Part shown: in pieces, positions 1 to 5,850 of the stretch | Numbering within the stretch: the first letter of the stretch is position 1 | Layout of the letters: every line of letters starts with the position of its first letter | Assembly: GCA_020347085.1 (NCBI GenBank) | Contig: CP070769.1 | Coordinates: forward strand, 477,870-485,317 | Reading direction: 5' to 3' | Source: Desulfobacterales bacterium | GTDB lineage: Bacteria > Desulfobacterota > Desulfobacteria > Desulfobacterales > C00003060 | Length of the DNA stretch: 7,448 nt | Position numbers and translations under genes: made by a program | The notes under the pieces: model-generated | Told to the model about the DNA's origin: nothing | What the model saw: the letters and a program-made list of their open reading frames with translations, nothing else | The model's database searches: none

Positions 1-241
1 AATCGTAAACCATGACACGCTGTGTTTCTTTTTCAACAAGTATGGCATAGGAGGGGGTGCCGTCCTTGGAGCTGAGGCTGATAAGTGGATCAGGGATGAG
101 CTTGACCTGAGGCTGATGCCGGTCAGAAACTCCCAAGGCAAGGACCGCAGACGAGGTTCCAAAGATCATCAGAAAACATAGGAAGACGAAGATTGATAGC
201 CCGCGGAAAAGTCGTGATGCAAGTGTTGTCGAAACGTTCAT
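1..241 (-). CDS. Secreted protein, probable L,D-transpeptidase (N-terminal part, cut by window edge)
   Basis: The reading frame opens with ATG at 241-239 and runs off the window after 80 residues without a stop. Residues 1-36 look like a signal peptide: Arg10 and Arg13, then a hydrophobic stretch from about 15 to 35, with a likely cleavage after Ala-Val-Leu-Ala (about 33-36). The last visible stretch, YAILVEKETQRVMVYD at about 65-80, resembles the opening strand of YkuD/ErfK-type L,D-transpeptidase domains, which cross-link or modify peptidoglycan in the periplasm. The catalytic Cys/His region would lie outside the window, so the family call is an inference from a short match. The start lies 33 bases after the PaaK-like gene stop. 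An AAAGGA lies about 15 bases upstream, which is far for a ribosome binding site, so the start is likely but not certain. Co-transcription with the ligase is possible; functional linkage is not indicated. Confidence 0.6.
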   Translation of the reverse strand, partial: MNVSTTLASRLFRGLSIFVFLCFLMIFGTSSAVLALGVSDRHQPQVKLIPDPLISLSSKDGTPSYAILVEKETQRVMVYD

Positions 242-274
242 ATCCAAAGAATTAGGTCCTTTCCAGTATCAAAG

Positions 275-1561
275 CTAATCCCATTCCCTCCTGTCATCGA
301 TGTTCTTATACTCTGCAGGCAATGTGCCCCGATCAAGGAAGCTGACCTTTCCGCGCACCCGCATGCAGTTTGGGATAGCCGCTTCAATGCGCTTGGCAAG
401 GTCTTGTGTGGGCTTACAGTCCTCTTTGAGTTCCACGTTAAAGGTCATCTGATCCACGTGGGCCTCGCGGGTCACCACCACCTGATAGCGATCGATCTCA
501 GGAAACTTGGTTGCCACCTCATCTGCATTGGAGGGATGAATAAACATCCCCTTGACCTTGGTTACCTGGTCCAGGCGTCCCAGGATCTTGACCAGACGAT
601 AGGCGGTGCGGCCGCACGGACAGGGCTCATCAGTGTAATAGGAGAGGTCTCCGGTGCCAAACCGTATCATGGGATAGACCTCGTCAAAGACGGTCGCTAC
701 AACTTCTCCTGGCTCACCAGGTCCAAGTTGGCGTTGTGTATCGGGATCGACGACTTCCACAACACAATTGTAAGGGAAATGCATACCGTCTTTCTGGTAA
801 CATTCATAGGCTAAACATCCCACGTCAGCCGTTCCGTATCCTTGGCGAAGTATCATCCCAAAAGAAACCTCCAGTTCATTGCGAAGCGATTCGGGTAGCA
901 TCTCACCAGCCACAAAACCCACCTCCAGGCTCAGATCTCTCTGAAGGTCGTACCCTGCCTCACGAGCCTTCTTGGAAATGGCGACAAGAAAACTTGGAGT
1001 CCCTATATATCCCGTGACCCTCAGATCATGCATCATTCGCACTTGGAGCTCGGTATTGCCCACCCCACCAGGGGTTGCAATACACCCCAACCGATGCAGT
1101 GCGTCCTCAAACCAGAAGGCCGGAGGAACCAAGTGGTAACTGAAGGTAACCTGCCCGATATCTCCTTTTCGAAAGCCGGCCGCAAAAAAGGCCTGTGTCC
1201 AGCGATCGTTTTTACTGTGAATCTCCTCAGGCTCATAGATGGGCCCAGGGGACATGCATATCCTTTTTAGGCGATCCATGGGTACACCGAGAAAGCCACC
1301 AAAAGGAGGGTCGCTCTGCTGCAGTTCAGTCAGTTCATGCTTGTGTGTAATAGGAAGCCTCTCCAGGTCTTTGACGGTTTTGATGTCGCCAGGCCGGACA
1401 TTGCTCCCTTCCAGCTTTTTCCTGACTGCCGGGGCGTTTGCATGGGCGTGTTGGACAATCTTTTGAAGCGCTGCATTCTGATAGGCCGCCCTGTCTTCTG
1501 AAGAAAGCGTTTCCAGCTTCTGCTCGTAATAACCGGATGTACGATCCAGCGTTGCCGTCAT
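275..1561 (-). CDS. PaaK-like (phenylacetate-CoA ligase family) adenylate-forming enzyme with altered P-loop
   Basis: Encodes 428 residues, the usual PaaK length. PaaK enzymes activate an aryl or other carboxylic acid to an acyl-adenylate and then a CoA thioester in the cytoplasm. Visible family marks are: GYGTADVG at 241-248 (A5-like, with Asp where many members have Glu); the MIRFGTGDLS block at 298-307 (A7, adenylate-binding Asp); CPCGR at 314-318; the ILGRLDQVTKVKG block at 326-338 followed by MFIHPSNADEV (A8, hinge to the C-terminal lid); and a C-terminal LPAEYKNIDDRR at 414-425 that could supply the catalytic Lys. The Thr/Ser/Gly-rich P-loop expected near 101-110 reads ICMSPGPIYE instead, so ATP binding may be altered. 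I chose the ATG at 1561 because GGAGGGAG lies about 10 bases upstream; the longer frame opening with GTG at 1645 would run through a strong stem-loop. The gene ends with TAG. It follows a probable terminator, so it is probably transcribed separately from the transporter genes. The substrate is unknown. Confidence 0.87.
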   Translation of the reverse strand: MTATLDRTSGYYEQKLETLSSEDRAAYQNAALQKIVQHAHANAPAVRKKLEGSNVRPGDIKTVKDLERLPITHKHELTELQQSDPPFGGFLGVPMDRLKRICMSPGPIYEPEEIHSKNDRWTQAFFAAGFRKGDIGQVTFSYHLVPPAFWFEDALHRLGCIATPGGVGNTELQVRMMHDLRVTGYIGTPSFLVAISKKAREAGYDLQRDLSLEVGFVAGEMLPESLRNELEVSFGMILRQGYGTADVGCLAYECYQKDGMHFPYNCVVEVVDPDTQRQLGPGEPGEVVATVFDEVYPMIRFGTGDLSYYTDEPCPCGRTAYRLVKILGRLDQVTKVKGMFIHPSNADEVATKFPEIDRYQVVVTREAHVDQMTFNVELKEDCKPTQDLAKRIEAAIPNCMRVRGKVSFLDRGTLPAEYKNIDDRREWD

Positions 1562-1607
1562 GATTGTCTGTCTCCCTCCAACACAATCCAAGTGCCCAAA
1601 GTTGTGA

Positions 1608-1636
1608 AGCCTCCCCGCCTGTATGACGGGGAGGCT
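1608..1636 (-). other. GC-rich stem-loop in leader of the PaaK-like gene
   Basis: AGCCTCCCCG at 1608-1617 and CGGGGAGGCT at 1627-1636 form a perfect 10-bp stem with a 9-nt loop. It lies 46 bases upstream of the chosen ATG. No T-run follows it in the direction of transcription, so it is not a typical intrinsic terminator. It may be a leader structure affecting stability or expression, or a remnant of a small repeat. Only the pairing is seen; the role is inferred. Confidence 0.55.
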
Positions 1637-1678
1637 GAGACACACTGCGAGCCTCGGTCAACCTGCACGTAATCTAAA

Positions 1679-1697
1679 CTTTGCAACCCTTGCAAAG
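1679..1697. repeat. 19-nt dyad, possible operator upstream of the PaaK-like gene
   Basis: CTTTGCAA at 1679-1686 and TTGCAAAG at 1690-1697 are perfect inverted repeats separated by CCC. The dyad sits between the probable terminator and the leader stem-loop, 117 bases before the PaaK-like ATG, where a promoter for that gene would be expected. Size and symmetry fit a binding site for a dimeric regulator, but no regulator gene is in the window and no convincing -35/-10 pair was found, so the role is speculative. Confidence 0.4.
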
Positions 1698-1701
1698 CAA
1701 G

Positions 1702-1729
1702 AAAGGACGTGGGCATGCCCACGTCCTTT
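1702..1729 (-). terminator. Probable intrinsic terminator, perfect 28-nt palindrome
   Basis: AAAGGACGTGGG and CCCACGTCCTTT form a perfect 12-bp stem around a CATG loop. It begins 4 bases past the stop codon of the lipoprotein gene. Reading on the minus strand, the stem ends in TTT and continues CTTGCTTT, a weak T-tract; on the plus strand the tail is T-rich (TTTTATATTATT). It could therefore stop transcription in both directions. As all genes point to minus, its likely job is to end the transporter operon after the lipoprotein gene. Confidence 0.75.
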
Positions 1730-1733
1730 TATA

Positions 1734-2351
1734 TTATTCCGAAGGAAAAGTCCCGCTAAAGCTGGTCACGACCATTAAATCATCTGCGTTGAAGACAGCC
1801 GAACCCTCCTTCACATGGATTGGAAAGTCGACACTTGGGATTCCCTCCCACCAGACTGCCAGCTGCTTGAAGGCTCCTCCAGCACCAGCGCCCATGCCCT
1901 TTTCCTGCAGCTTGAACCCGCCTGTGACCAGAAGACTCAGCAGAGATTGTCTGCCGTCGAACATGGCATGCACCCGCAGCTGGTTGGTCTTGCCAGCGGG
2001 TATCCATTGCATCTCTGCGGAGCCGACTGTATTGAGGTCGAACTCCTCAAAAGCCACAGTGAACCTGAGATTTTGCATCAACACCGGATAAGGATTGGGA
2101 TTGTTGACGTCAAAGATGAAGGCAAGATCCAGGGGAGCCCCGTAGTTACCGGCTGTTCCCTTGGTGGGCTCTATTTTCTTTGAGAAGTACCACCATCCCC
2201 AGTAGTGAGCTACTTCCACCCAATTCAGGGTAACCACTGGGGCCTGGAAATTCTGTTCGCTTGGTGTTGGCGGCGCCGTGGCACAGGCCAGCAAAAGGGT
2301 GCTGATGACCACAACACTAAAACCTTTAAGTATCAATGATTTCTTACGCAT
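1734..2351 (-). CDS. LEA14/WHy-like (LEA type 2) lipoprotein
   Basis: Encodes 205 residues. It begins with a lipoprotein signal: Lys/Arg at 2-4, a hydrophobic stretch to 22, and the lipobox LLAC with lipidated Cys23. Ala24 follows, which does not signal inner-membrane retention, so outer-membrane attachment is likely. The mature part resembles LEA type 2/WHy domains: a beta-rich pattern with the hallmark NPNPYPV at 84-90 and a hydrophobic VAFEEFDL strand at 99-106. A Gly/Ala-rich loop (GMGAGAGGA) lies at 152-160. Bacterial proteins of this class are often small lipoproteins linked to stress or envelope roles, mostly uncharacterised. The ATG at 2351 has GGGAGG six bases upstream. The gene follows livF by 32 bases and precedes the palindromic terminator, so it is probably the last gene of the transporter operon. 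Its contribution there is unknown. Confidence 0.7.
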   Translation of the reverse strand: MRKKSLILKGFSVVVISTLLLACATAPPTPSEQNFQAPVVTLNWVEVAHYWGWWYFSKKIEPTKGTAGNYGAPLDLAFIFDVNNPNPYPVLMQNLRFTVAFEEFDLNTVGSAEMQWIPAGKTNQLRVHAMFDGRQSLLSLLVTGGFKLQEKGMGAGAGGAFKQLAVWWEGIPSVDFPIHVKEGSAVFNADDLMVVTSFSGTFPSE

Positions 2352-2383
2352 TTGTAACCTCCCTCACTCGTTCTATTCAAGGG

Positions 2384-3196
2384 TTAGGTGAGCCATCGTT
2401 TTCTTCGTTTGTAGTGCTTCACATCCCGAAAGCTCTTTCGGCCTCCAACGTCGGTCAGGCCGAGGTAAAAGTCCTTGATGTCAGGGTTTTCCCGGAGTTT
2501 TTCTGCTGTATCGTCCATGACGATGCGACCATTCTCCATCACATAAGCATGTGGTGCAACATTGAGGGCAAGTTTGGCATTTTGTTCTACCAAAAGGATC
2601 GAAATATGCTCCTCTCGATTGAGCCGGGTAATAATGTTGAAAATTTCATGGATAAGGAGCGGGGCCAGTCCCATGGACGGTTCATCCAAAAGAATCAGCT
2701 TGGGGTTGGTCATCAAGGCGCGGCCAACGACCGTCATCTGCTGCTCCCCGCCGCTGACGAAGCCAGCAACCTCGTTTCGCTTTTCTCTGAGTCGCGGGAA
2801 GTAGTGATAGACCATCTCCAGCCCCTCTTTGACGGACTTGCCGTCCCGTCTAAGGTGGGCGCCTACCTTAAGGTTCTGCTCGACGGTGAGATGTTCAAAA
2901 ACCCTTCGCCCTTCAATCACCTGAACGACGCCCATCTTAGCGATCTTTTCGGCGCCCAGCCGGTCGATGCGCTCGCCTGTGAACTCAATCGACCCGTCAG
3001 TGACCTCTCCGTCTTCATGCTTCAACAGACCGGAAATCGCCTTGAGGGTAGTGCTCTTTCCAGCTCCATTGGCTCCAAGGAGAGCCACAATGCCTCCTTT
3101 AGGCACTTCAATGGAAACCCCCTTCAGCACCAGGATGATCTCGTGGTACTTGACCTCGATATTATTGATCTTTAAGATTAGATTTTCTCCTGACAA
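2384..3196 (-). CDS. livF: HAAT-family ABC transporter ATPase, LivF type
   Basis: Encodes 270 residues of a cytoplasmic ATPase that powers the LivH/LivM permease. Walker A GANGAGKST is at 41-49, the Q-loop Gln at 92, the ABC signature VSGGEQQM at 147-154 and Walker B LILLDEP at 167-173, followed by the D-loop region SMGLAP. LLVEQNA at 201-207 is the usual LivF switch region. All nucleotide-binding motifs are intact. A basic tail (about 252-270, KHYKRRKRW) extends past the LivF core. The start is TTG at 3196-3194: an in-frame TAG lies just upstream at 3218-3220, no ATG or GTG lies between, and AAAGGGGG sits about 8 bases before the TTG. The gene follows the substrate-binding protein gene by 28 bases. 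The partner ATPase LivG is not in this window. Confidence 0.93.
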   Translation of the reverse strand: MSGENLILKINNIEVKYHEIILVLKGVSIEVPKGGIVALLGANGAGKSTTLKAISGLLKHEDGEVTDGSIEFTGERIDRLGAEKIAKMGVVQVIEGRRVFEHLTVEQNLKVGAHLRRDGKSVKEGLEMVYHYFPRLREKRNEVAGFVSGGEQQMTVVGRALMTNPKLILLDEPSMGLAPLLIHEIFNIITRLNREEHISILLVEQNAKLALNVAPHAYVMENGRIVMDDTAEKLRENPDIKDFYLGLTDVGGRKSFRDVKHYKRRKRWLT

Positions 3197-3224
3197 GCCC
3201 TTGGCCCCCTTTGGAGTCTAAGGA

Positions 3225-4475
3225 TTACCAGCCGAGCCACTCGTTGGCCCATTTATCCGGCCAGCGGCCTTTCAGGTCGACCCGCTCAACCAGACGAAAT
3301 GCCCCGTCTTTCCACTCATAGATCGGAACCTGTCCTGCGACTCGGTGATCGGTGGACGTGTAAGTGACCGGTGGTGCCCCTAAATGAATGTCGAAGTTCT
3401 CGAACGTCTCAAAACCGTTTTTCAGGATGCTCTCACCACCTAAATCTCCAGCCTTGTCCGCCCGCTTTAAGGCCTCCCAGAGGATGAGCACATCGCCCCA
3501 TGCCTGCACGGTGCGAATGAGCCGTTTTTCCGGGGGGATGCCCGGGTTGTATTTCTTGGCGTACTCTACCACTTTGTCCATGAGGGGGACATCTTCACCA
3601 AAAAAGGCACAAACAGCGGCTCCCATGACGCCCTCTGCTGCCTCACCGGCCAACCGGGGCAGGTTCTCGTCATAGCCCCAATTATTCACAATATGGCCTG
3701 CACCCAATCCCAAGGAGTAAGCATCTCTGACGGTAGCTGCCACGGACATGGTCGTATTGCCGTGCCAGACCAGATCAGGTTTGAACTCTTTCAAAGCCAG
3801 GATCTGGCTCTTGGTGTCTATGGCAAAAAGCGAGACGTCTTGATCAGGTCCTATCTCAAAGCCCAAGATGGTTGCTTGGTCTTTTATGGCTTTGATAGGG
3901 GCGCTGCAGTATGGGGAGGCAAACATGTAGGAGCACGCAAAACGGGGTTTTCTTTTCCCGTAATCCTTGTGCGCTGGCCATTTCTTGTCGAACCAGGCCG
4001 TGATTGCGGCCCTGGCGTTCGTCGAATAATCCGTGGCGAAAAAGAGATTGTAAGGTGTCTTTTGCGGATTTGCCAGGTGGCCCGAGTAGGAGGCTGACAC
4101 ATAGGGCATCTTGTCCTTGGTTATCGTAGGTGACAAGGCTTCGGTGTCGCCGGTCCCCCATCCCAAGACCGCCACGCACTTGAGCCGCTTAAACAGGTTG
4201 TACTTGGTGAGGGCCTCAGGTACACGGTAGCCATAATCAAACTGGTACAGTTTGATCTCCTTGCCGTTGACGCCACCGTTATCAGTCACGTAGTGGATGG
4301 CTTCAGCAATGCCGAGGGCATAATCCTTGCCAACGTCGGAGGTGGCCCCTGTCATATCGTTCAGAGACCCTACATTGATCGTTTCTGCCCCTGCCGTGGC
4401 AAAAAGGCCAACAACAAGGATGCCCATGGCAAACAATGGGACAAAGCGCTTGAACCACAGATTTCTCACGTTCAT
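3225..4475 (-). CDS. HAAT-family periplasmic substrate-binding protein
   Basis: Encodes 416 residues. The signal peptide has basic residues at 4, 9 and 10 and a hydrophobic core at 11-27, with probable cleavage after Ala-Gly-Ala at 28-30. There is no lipobox Cys, so the mature protein is likely free in the periplasm. The mature protein starts with TINVGSLNDMTGATSDVGK (32-50), the opening strand and ligand-site loop of the type 1 periplasmic binding fold (Peripla_BP_6, LivJ/LivK-like). An NGGVNGKEIKL block follows at 66-76 and EALSPTITKDKMPYVSAS at 112-129, both typical of the family. This fold binds branched-chain amino acids, amides, urea or aromatic and other carboxylic acids, so the ligand cannot be named; the neighbouring CoA ligases favour a carboxylic acid. 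The ATG at 4475 has GGGAGG about 5 bases upstream. It is preceded by a 181-base gap that may hold a promoter. Confidence 0.92.
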   Translation of the reverse strand: MNVRNLWFKRFVPLFAMGILVVGLFATAGAETINVGSLNDMTGATSDVGKDYALGIAEAIHYVTDNGGVNGKEIKLYQFDYGYRVPEALTKYNLFKRLKCVAVLGWGTGDTEALSPTITKDKMPYVSASYSGHLANPQKTPYNLFFATDYSTNARAAITAWFDKKWPAHKDYGKRKPRFACSYMFASPYCSAPIKAIKDQATILGFEIGPDQDVSLFAIDTKSQILALKEFKPDLVWHGNTTMSVAATVRDAYSLGLGAGHIVNNWGYDENLPRLAGEAAEGVMGAAVCAFFGEDVPLMDKVVEYAKKYNPGIPPEKRLIRTVQAWGDVLILWEALKRADKAGDLGGESILKNGFETFENFDIHLGAPPVTYTSTDHRVAGQVPIYEWKDGAFRLVERVDLKGRWPDKWANEWLGW

Positions 4476-4543
4476 AATTTCCTCCCTGTTTATTAGTAAA
4501 AAGGCTTTCCAAACGCTAACTGTTACCTAAACCGATTCATGAT

Positions 4544-4551
4544 CCCCCCCC
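4544..4551 (-). repeat. G8 homopolymer tract in intergenic region
   Basis: Eight consecutive C on the given strand (G on the sense strand) lie 68 bases before the binding-protein ATG. Tracts of this length can vary by slippage and could change spacing in a promoter or leader. It is also a place where sequencing errors occur. Only the tract itself is certain. Confidence 0.5.
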
Positions 4552-4626
4552 TTCTTGAAATATTATTGAAGATAGCTATGGCATTGTTGATCATTTGTTA
4601 AGGATCAGAAAACGTGTGAACCTTAG

Positions 4627-4642
4627 CGTGTCACACGACACG
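4627..4642 (-). repeat. Short dyad CGTGTC-N4-GACACG after livM
   Basis: Perfect 6-bp inverted repeats surround a 4-nt loop, 14 bases past the livM stop. No T-run follows it on the minus strand, so it is a poor intrinsic terminator. It may stabilise a transcript end after processing or bind a regulator; neither is shown. Confidence 0.4.
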
Positions 4643-4656
4643 TGCGCGCGAGGCCA

Positions 4657-5757
4657 CTAGTACGAAAACGGCCACAGATTGAAATAGTTCTTGATCTGCC
4701 ACCAGCGATAAGCCAAGCCATTCGGTTCAAATATCAAAAAGGCACAGATGGCCAAGCCAAAGGCGGCCTCCTTAATAAAGAGAAAGTATATCAACAGCTT
4801 GGGATAGGTGTCCGCAAGGGGCATCACGGCGAGTTGTAAACCCTCCATAACCACTACCATGAATATGGCGCCGAAGATAGCCCCGTGTATCGATCCCACC
4901 CCGCCAATCAGAATTACGCCAACCAGCCAAAGGGACCAGAACCAGGGGAAGTGCTCGTAGCTGATGGCTGCCAGATTGCTGATCCAGAAGGCCCCAGCGA
5001 TTCCACCTATAAACCCGGCTACAAAAAAGGCGAGGAGCTTGTATTTAACGACATTGATTCCCATGACTTCAGCTGAAATGTCATTATCCCTGATAGCCAC
5101 CCAGGCCCTTCCCGCACGGGAGCGCAGCAGGTTCGCCAGGCCGATTACACACAGGATCACCAAGACAAGCATCATAAAATAGACCTTTCGGTCGCTATCA
5201 ATCACCCACGGCCCGATCTTGATGGTTCCAGGAGGCAAGGAGAAGGCCTGGCCGCGGCCTCCGATCTTGCTTACATATTGGGCAATGACAAAATCAACTG
5301 TAACGAACTGCGCCGCCATCGTTGTCAAGATCAAGTAGAATCCCTTGACCTTGGCCGAAGGGAGTCCAAAGAGGACACTCCAGATGCCGGCTACGATCGC
5401 CGCGATGATGATACTGATCGGGTAGGCAAGACCCCAATCCAATAAGAACTTAGGCCAGGGGAACTCCAAGACAAGCAATGTGCTCGTGTAAGCGCCCACC
5501 GCAAGAAACGCGGCATGGCCGAGGGTGACCTGGCCGCAATAACCGATCAAAAGCTGCACTCCCAAGGCTCCCAGGATCGTGTAGCCGATCTGATTGCAGA
5601 CGCTCATCACATAGGCATCCGCGAACGGGGGGATGACCACGAAGAGGAGCAAAAAGAGCAGAATCATCTTTCCCCTGACAAACTTTGTTTGCCACCAGGC
5701 ATGGTCCTGGGTATAGTCTTCGTGGTAGACGCTACAGGGTAGGAACGTCGTCGACAT
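4657..5757 (-). CDS. livM: HAAT-family ABC transporter permease, LivM type
   Basis: Encodes 366 residues of an inner-membrane permease that pairs with LivH to form the translocation path. After a soluble N-terminus of about 30 residues, hydrophobic segments begin near 31-50 and recur through the protein. LivM hallmarks are GYCGQVTLGHAAFLAVGAY at 72-90; the cytoplasmic loop LRSRAGRAWVAIRDNDISAE at 211-230, which contacts the ATPases; GGVGSIHGAIFGA at 285-297; and the terminal FEPNGL at 343-348. I chose the ATG at 5757 because AGGAG lies seven bases upstream. A longer frame from 5787 would only add ten residues (MRCARHRSHP) encoded by the end of a repeat. It ends with TAG. The gap from livH is 93 bases and contains a heptad inverted repeat. 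Confidence 0.92.
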   Translation of the reverse strand: MSTTFLPCSVYHEDYTQDHAWWQTKFVRGKMILLFLLLFVVIPPFADAYVMSVCNQIGYTILGALGVQLLIGYCGQVTLGHAAFLAVGAYTSTLLVLEFPWPKFLLDWGLAYPISIIIAAIVAGIWSVLFGLPSAKVKGFYLILTTMAAQFVTVDFVIAQYVSKIGGRGQAFSLPPGTIKIGPWVIDSDRKVYFMMLVLVILCVIGLANLLRSRAGRAWVAIRDNDISAEVMGINVVKYKLLAFFVAGFIGGIAGAFWISNLAAISYEHFPWFWSLWLVGVILIGGVGSIHGAIFGAIFMVVVMEGLQLAVMPLADTYPKLLIYFLFIKEAAFGLAICAFLIFEPNGLAYRWWQIKNYFNLWPFSY

Positions 5758-5774
5758 AGGATGGCTCCTGTGTC

Positions 5775-5848
5775 GCGCACAGCGCATGGCGCATGGCGCA
5801 AAGCGGAAAAGAGTCCACGCTATGCACTATGCGCTCTGCCCTTTGCGC
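5775..5848 (-). repeat. Inverted pair of GCGCANN heptad repeats between livH and livM
   Basis: On the given strand, 5775-5804 holds four tandem units of the pattern GCGCANN (GCGCACA, GCGCATG, GCGCATG, GCGCAAA) followed by GC. On the opposite strand, 5848-5819 holds four related units (GCGCAAA, GGGCAGA, GCGCATA, GTGCATA) followed by GC. The arms point at each other across a 14-nt spacer and match at 23 of 30 positions, so the transcript could fold into a long imperfect hairpin. It starts 2 bases after the livH stop and ends before the livM ribosome site. It could stabilise the upstream transcript or lower expression of downstream genes. It may be one copy of a dispersed intergenic repeat family, which cannot be tested from one window. 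Confidence 0.7.
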
Positions 5849-5850
5849 TT

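Larger units (their letters stand above)
4476..4656 (-). other. Intergenic region between livM and the binding-protein gene
   Basis: This 181-base gap is long for an operon whose other spacings are mostly 18-32 bases. It holds a short perfect dyad (4627-4642), a G8 tract on the transcribed sense strand (4544-4551), an AT-rich stretch near 4559-4590 and the binding-protein ribosome site. An AT-rich TAATAT hexamer near 4560 could be a -10 element but has no good -35 partner. A five-codon frame (Met-Asn-Arg-Phe-Arg-stop) begins just after the G tract; it is too short to call. A separate promoter or a processing site giving extra binding protein is plausible but unproven. Confidence 0.4.

Noticed and set aside
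404..814. Plus-strand reading frame (136 codons) opposite the PaaK-like gene
   Set aside because: It lies wholly inside a gene with clear PaaK motifs and has no family signal of its own.
1562..1645. Longer N-terminus for the PaaK-like protein from a GTG start
   Set aside because: It would encode the strong stem-loop, adds residues unlike the family start, and leaves the good ribosome site before ATG 1561 unexplained.
2336..3175. Long plus-strand reading frame (279 codons) opposite livF
   Set aside because: It mirrors a well-supported ATPase with all ABC motifs, shows no recognisable domain, and its product looks like a codon-bias shadow.
4524..4541. Five-codon leader peptide (Met-Asn-Arg-Phe-Arg) after the G8 tract
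   Set aside because: Too short, with no Leu/Ile/Val or aromatic codon run that would indicate attenuation; the G tract may mimic a ribosome site by chance.
5758..5787. Ten-residue longer LivM start
   Set aside because: The extension is encoded by the end of the heptad repeat, whereas AGGAG is well spaced for ATG 5757.
5775..5848. CRISPR-like array
   Set aside because: The repeat units are 7 nt, lack unique spacers and are arranged as inverted arms, so this is not a CRISPR array.
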